Shown: piece after piece, positions 5,444-6,763 of the stretch
Layout: each line of letters begins with the position of its first letter
Numbering within the stretch: position 1 is the stretch's first letter
Source: an uncultured Polymorphobacter sp.
Lineage (GTDB): Bacteria > Pseudomonadota > Alphaproteobacteria > Sphingomonadales > Sphingomonadaceae
Length of the DNA stretch: 6,763 nt
NCBI GenBank assembly: GCA_937894055.1
Contig: CALDHQ010000043.1
Location: 1-6,763 of the forward strand
Reading direction: 5' to 3'
Notes under the pieces: generated by a model
Told to the model about the DNA's origin: nothing
Seen by the model: the letters and a program-made list of their open reading frames with translations, nothing else
The model's database searches: none
Made by a program: the position numbers and the translations under genes

Positions 5444-6490
5444 TTGGCCAGATCGTCCACGCGCGCTTCTTCGGAACCAGTCTCGCCGCTCCGCGAGCGC
5501 CCGCCTGAACCCAAACGGTACAAGCCAACCAGCGAAGAACTGCTGAAATGGTACCGTGACATGCTGCTCATCCGCCGCTTCGAAGAACGCGCCGGGCAAC
5601 TATACGGCATGGGTCTGATCGGCGGCTTCTGCCACCTCTACATCGGGCAGGAAGCCGTGGTGACCGGCGTGCAGGCGGCACTCAACCCCCACGACAGCAT
5701 CATCACCGGCTACCGCGACCATGGCCATATGCTCGTGGCGGGTATCGAGGCGCGCGCCGTCATGGCCGAACTGACCGGCCGCCAGGCGGGCATTTCGAAG
5801 GGCAAGGGCGGCTCGATGCACATGTTCTCGGTCGACCATGGCTTCTACGGCGGCCACGGCATTGTCGCCGCCCAAGTGCCGCTCGGCACCGGCCTCGCGT
5901 TCGCGCACAAGTACAAGGGCGACGGCGGCCTGGCCGTGACCTATTTCGGCGACGGCGCCTCGAACCAGGGGCAGGTCTATGAAAGCTTCAACATGGCCGA
6001 GCTATGGAAGCTGCCGGTGATCTACGTCATCGAAAATAACCAATACGCCATGGGCACCAGCGTCAACCGTGCCAGTTCCGAAGACCAGTTGTTCCGCCGC
6101 GGTGAAAGCTTCCGCGTGCCCGGCATCCAGGTCGACGGCATGGACGTCTGCGCGGTGCGCGGTGCTGCACAGACCGCCACCGAGTGGGTGCGCGCCGGCA
6201 AGGGGCCGATCCTGCTCGAAATGAAGACCTATCGCTACCGCGGCCACTCGATGTCCGACCCGGCCAAGTACCGGTCGCGCGACGAGGTCCAGGCGATGCG
6301 CGAAAAGTCCGACTGCATCGAAGCCGCCAAGCGCGAGCTGCTCGAAATGGGCGCCGCGACCGAAGCCAGCCTGAAGGACATCGAAAAGGAAGTCCGCGCC
6401 ATCGTCGCCGATGCCGCCGACTTCGCCGAAGCGACGCCCGAGCCGAACCCGGCCGAACTCTACACCGACGTGCTGGTGGGAACCTATTGA
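5444..6490 (+). CDS. pdhA: Pyruvate dehydrogenase E1 component, alpha subunit
   Basis: A 348-residue E1 alpha subunit. With PdhB it forms the thiamine-diphosphate-dependent E1 heterotetramer that decarboxylates pyruvate and reductively acetylates the lipoyl group of E2, feeding acetyl-CoA to the TCA cycle. Features in order: a basic/proline-rich start (MARSSTRAS, then RERPPEPKRY); MLLIRRFEERAGQLYG; GGFCHLYIGQEA; GYRDHGHML (about 89-97); KGGSMHMF; the thiamine-diphosphate motif GDG (169-171) through ENN (197-199); and the loop YRYRGHSMSDPAKYRSRDE around S269. It ends in PAELYTDVLV, as sphingomonad PdhA proteins do from memory. I prefer the TTG at 5444, which has a strong ribosome site and gives the usual length; ATGs at 5423 and 5420 or the GTG at 5288 would add unconserved residues. 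Its stop overlaps the pdhB start (TGATG). Confidence 0.96.
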   Translation: MARSSTRASSEPVSPLRERPPEPKRYKPTSEELLKWYRDMLLIRRFEERAGQLYGMGLIGGFCHLYIGQEAVVTGVQAALNPHDSIITGYRDHGHMLVAGIEARAVMAELTGRQAGISKGKGGSMHMFSVDHGFYGGHGIVAAQVPLGTGLAFAHKYKGDGGLAVTYFGDGASNQGQVYESFNMAELWKLPVIYVIENNQYAMGTSVNRASSEDQLFRRGESFRVPGIQVDGMDVCAVRGAAQTATEWVRAGKGPILLEMKTYRYRGHSMSDPAKYRSRDEVQAMREKSDCIEAAKRELLEMGAATEASLKDIEKEVRAIVADAADFAEATPEPNPAELYTDVLVGTY

Positions 6491-6763
6491 TGACCGAGAT
6501 CAAGCTTCCCGCGATGTCGCCGACGATGGAGGAGGGGACGCTCGCCAAATGGCTGGTCGCCGAAGGTGACACCGTCAAGCCCGGCGACGTGCTCGCCGAA
6601 ATCGAAACCGACAAGGCGACGATGGAGCTCGAGGCCGACGAGGGCGGGGTGGTCAGCAAGCTGCACGTCGCCGCCGGCACCGACGGCGTCAAGGTCGGCA
6701 CGCTGATCGCCACCATCGCCGGCGAAGGCGAGGACGCGTCGCCGGCGGCGCCCGCGCCCAAGG
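6490..6763 (+). CDS. pdhB: Pyruvate dehydrogenase E1 beta subunit, N-terminal lipoyl domain (partial, runs off the right edge)
   Basis: The first 91 residues of a gene cut by the window end. They form one biotinyl/lipoyl domain (about 2-78): LPAMSPTMEEGTLAKWLV, then the hairpin ETDKATME with K42 as the lipoylation site, then GVKVGTLIATI. After that an acidic/Ala-Pro linker begins (ASPAAPAPK). Alphaproteobacterial PdhB carries such an N-terminal lipoyl domain fused to the transketolase-like E1 beta body, and pdhB usually follows pdhA directly, so PdhB is the best call. The domain alone cannot exclude the E2 subunit PdhC, which starts almost identically. The ATG shares a base with the pdhA stop (TGATG) and only a weak GGTGGG lies upstream, so translation is probably coupled to pdhA. 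Confidence 0.82.
   Translation, partial: MTEIKLPAMSPTMEEGTLAKWLVAEGDTVKPGDVLAEIETDKATMELEADEGGVVSKLHVAAGTDGVKVGTLIATIAGEGEDASPAAPAPK

Noticed and set aside
6490..6763. Reading the partial lipoyl-domain gene as the E2 subunit PdhC
   Set aside because: E2 begins almost identically, but in alphaproteobacteria the gene directly overlapping pdhA is normally pdhB with a fused lipoyl domain. The point cannot be settled without downstream sequence.

Overview
The window is high-GC bacterial chromosome, densely packed and with strong third-position GC in the coding frames. It most resembles an alphaproteobacterium of the Sphingomonadales. The case rests on the order eno - ftsB - pdhA - lipoyl-bearing pdhB, on PdhA and enolase sequences that read like sphingomonad versions, and on a DUF4170 protein. 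This is recognition from memory; no database was searched.

Left part (about 165-3427, all on the minus strand): seven closely spaced genes, read right to left. The first three encode small membrane proteins: a YqjD/DUF883-like protein with a C-terminal anchor, a YqjE/holin-X-like protein with two membrane helices, and a DUF3618 protein. They are followed by an exported class I cytochrome c, an MlaC-type periplasmic lipid-binding protein, a gamma-carbonic-anhydrase-like hexapeptide protein and a DUF4170 protein. Start/stop overlaps (TGATG at 2658-2662, ATGA at 977-980) and gaps under 30 bases suggest one transcript. A GC-rich inverted repeat at 133-150 may end it. The theme is the cell envelope. 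Bases 1-164 hold no gene I can assign, although the first 100 have coding-like base periodicity.

Middle (3428-3597): a 170-base divergent spacer between the envelope cluster and eno, with a plausible sigma-70 promoter for eno.

Right part (3598-6763, all plus strand): enolase; a 29-base hairpin without a T-tract; the division protein FtsB; a 155-base spacer; the pyruvate dehydrogenase E1 alpha gene pdhA; and the start of pdhB, cut by the window edge. Enolase makes phosphoenolpyruvate, which pyruvate kinase (not seen here) converts to pyruvate. PdhA/PdhB then feed pyruvate into acetyl-CoA, so the cluster links lower glycolysis to the TCA cycle, with a division gene between.

The most notable signal is the ftsB-pdhA spacer. 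I prefer a TTG start for pdhA at 5444, preceded by a near-perfect Shine-Dalgarno at 5431-5438. A 10-base segment at 5344-5353 is perfectly complementary to that Shine-Dalgarno, and the complementary arm runs straight into seven T's. Further hairpins sit inside this pairing and directly next to it, so nearly the whole spacer could fold. This looks like a candidate cis-regulatory leader RNA (attenuator or ribosome-site sequestration) controlling pyruvate dehydrogenase. It is a hypothesis from base complementarity alone.
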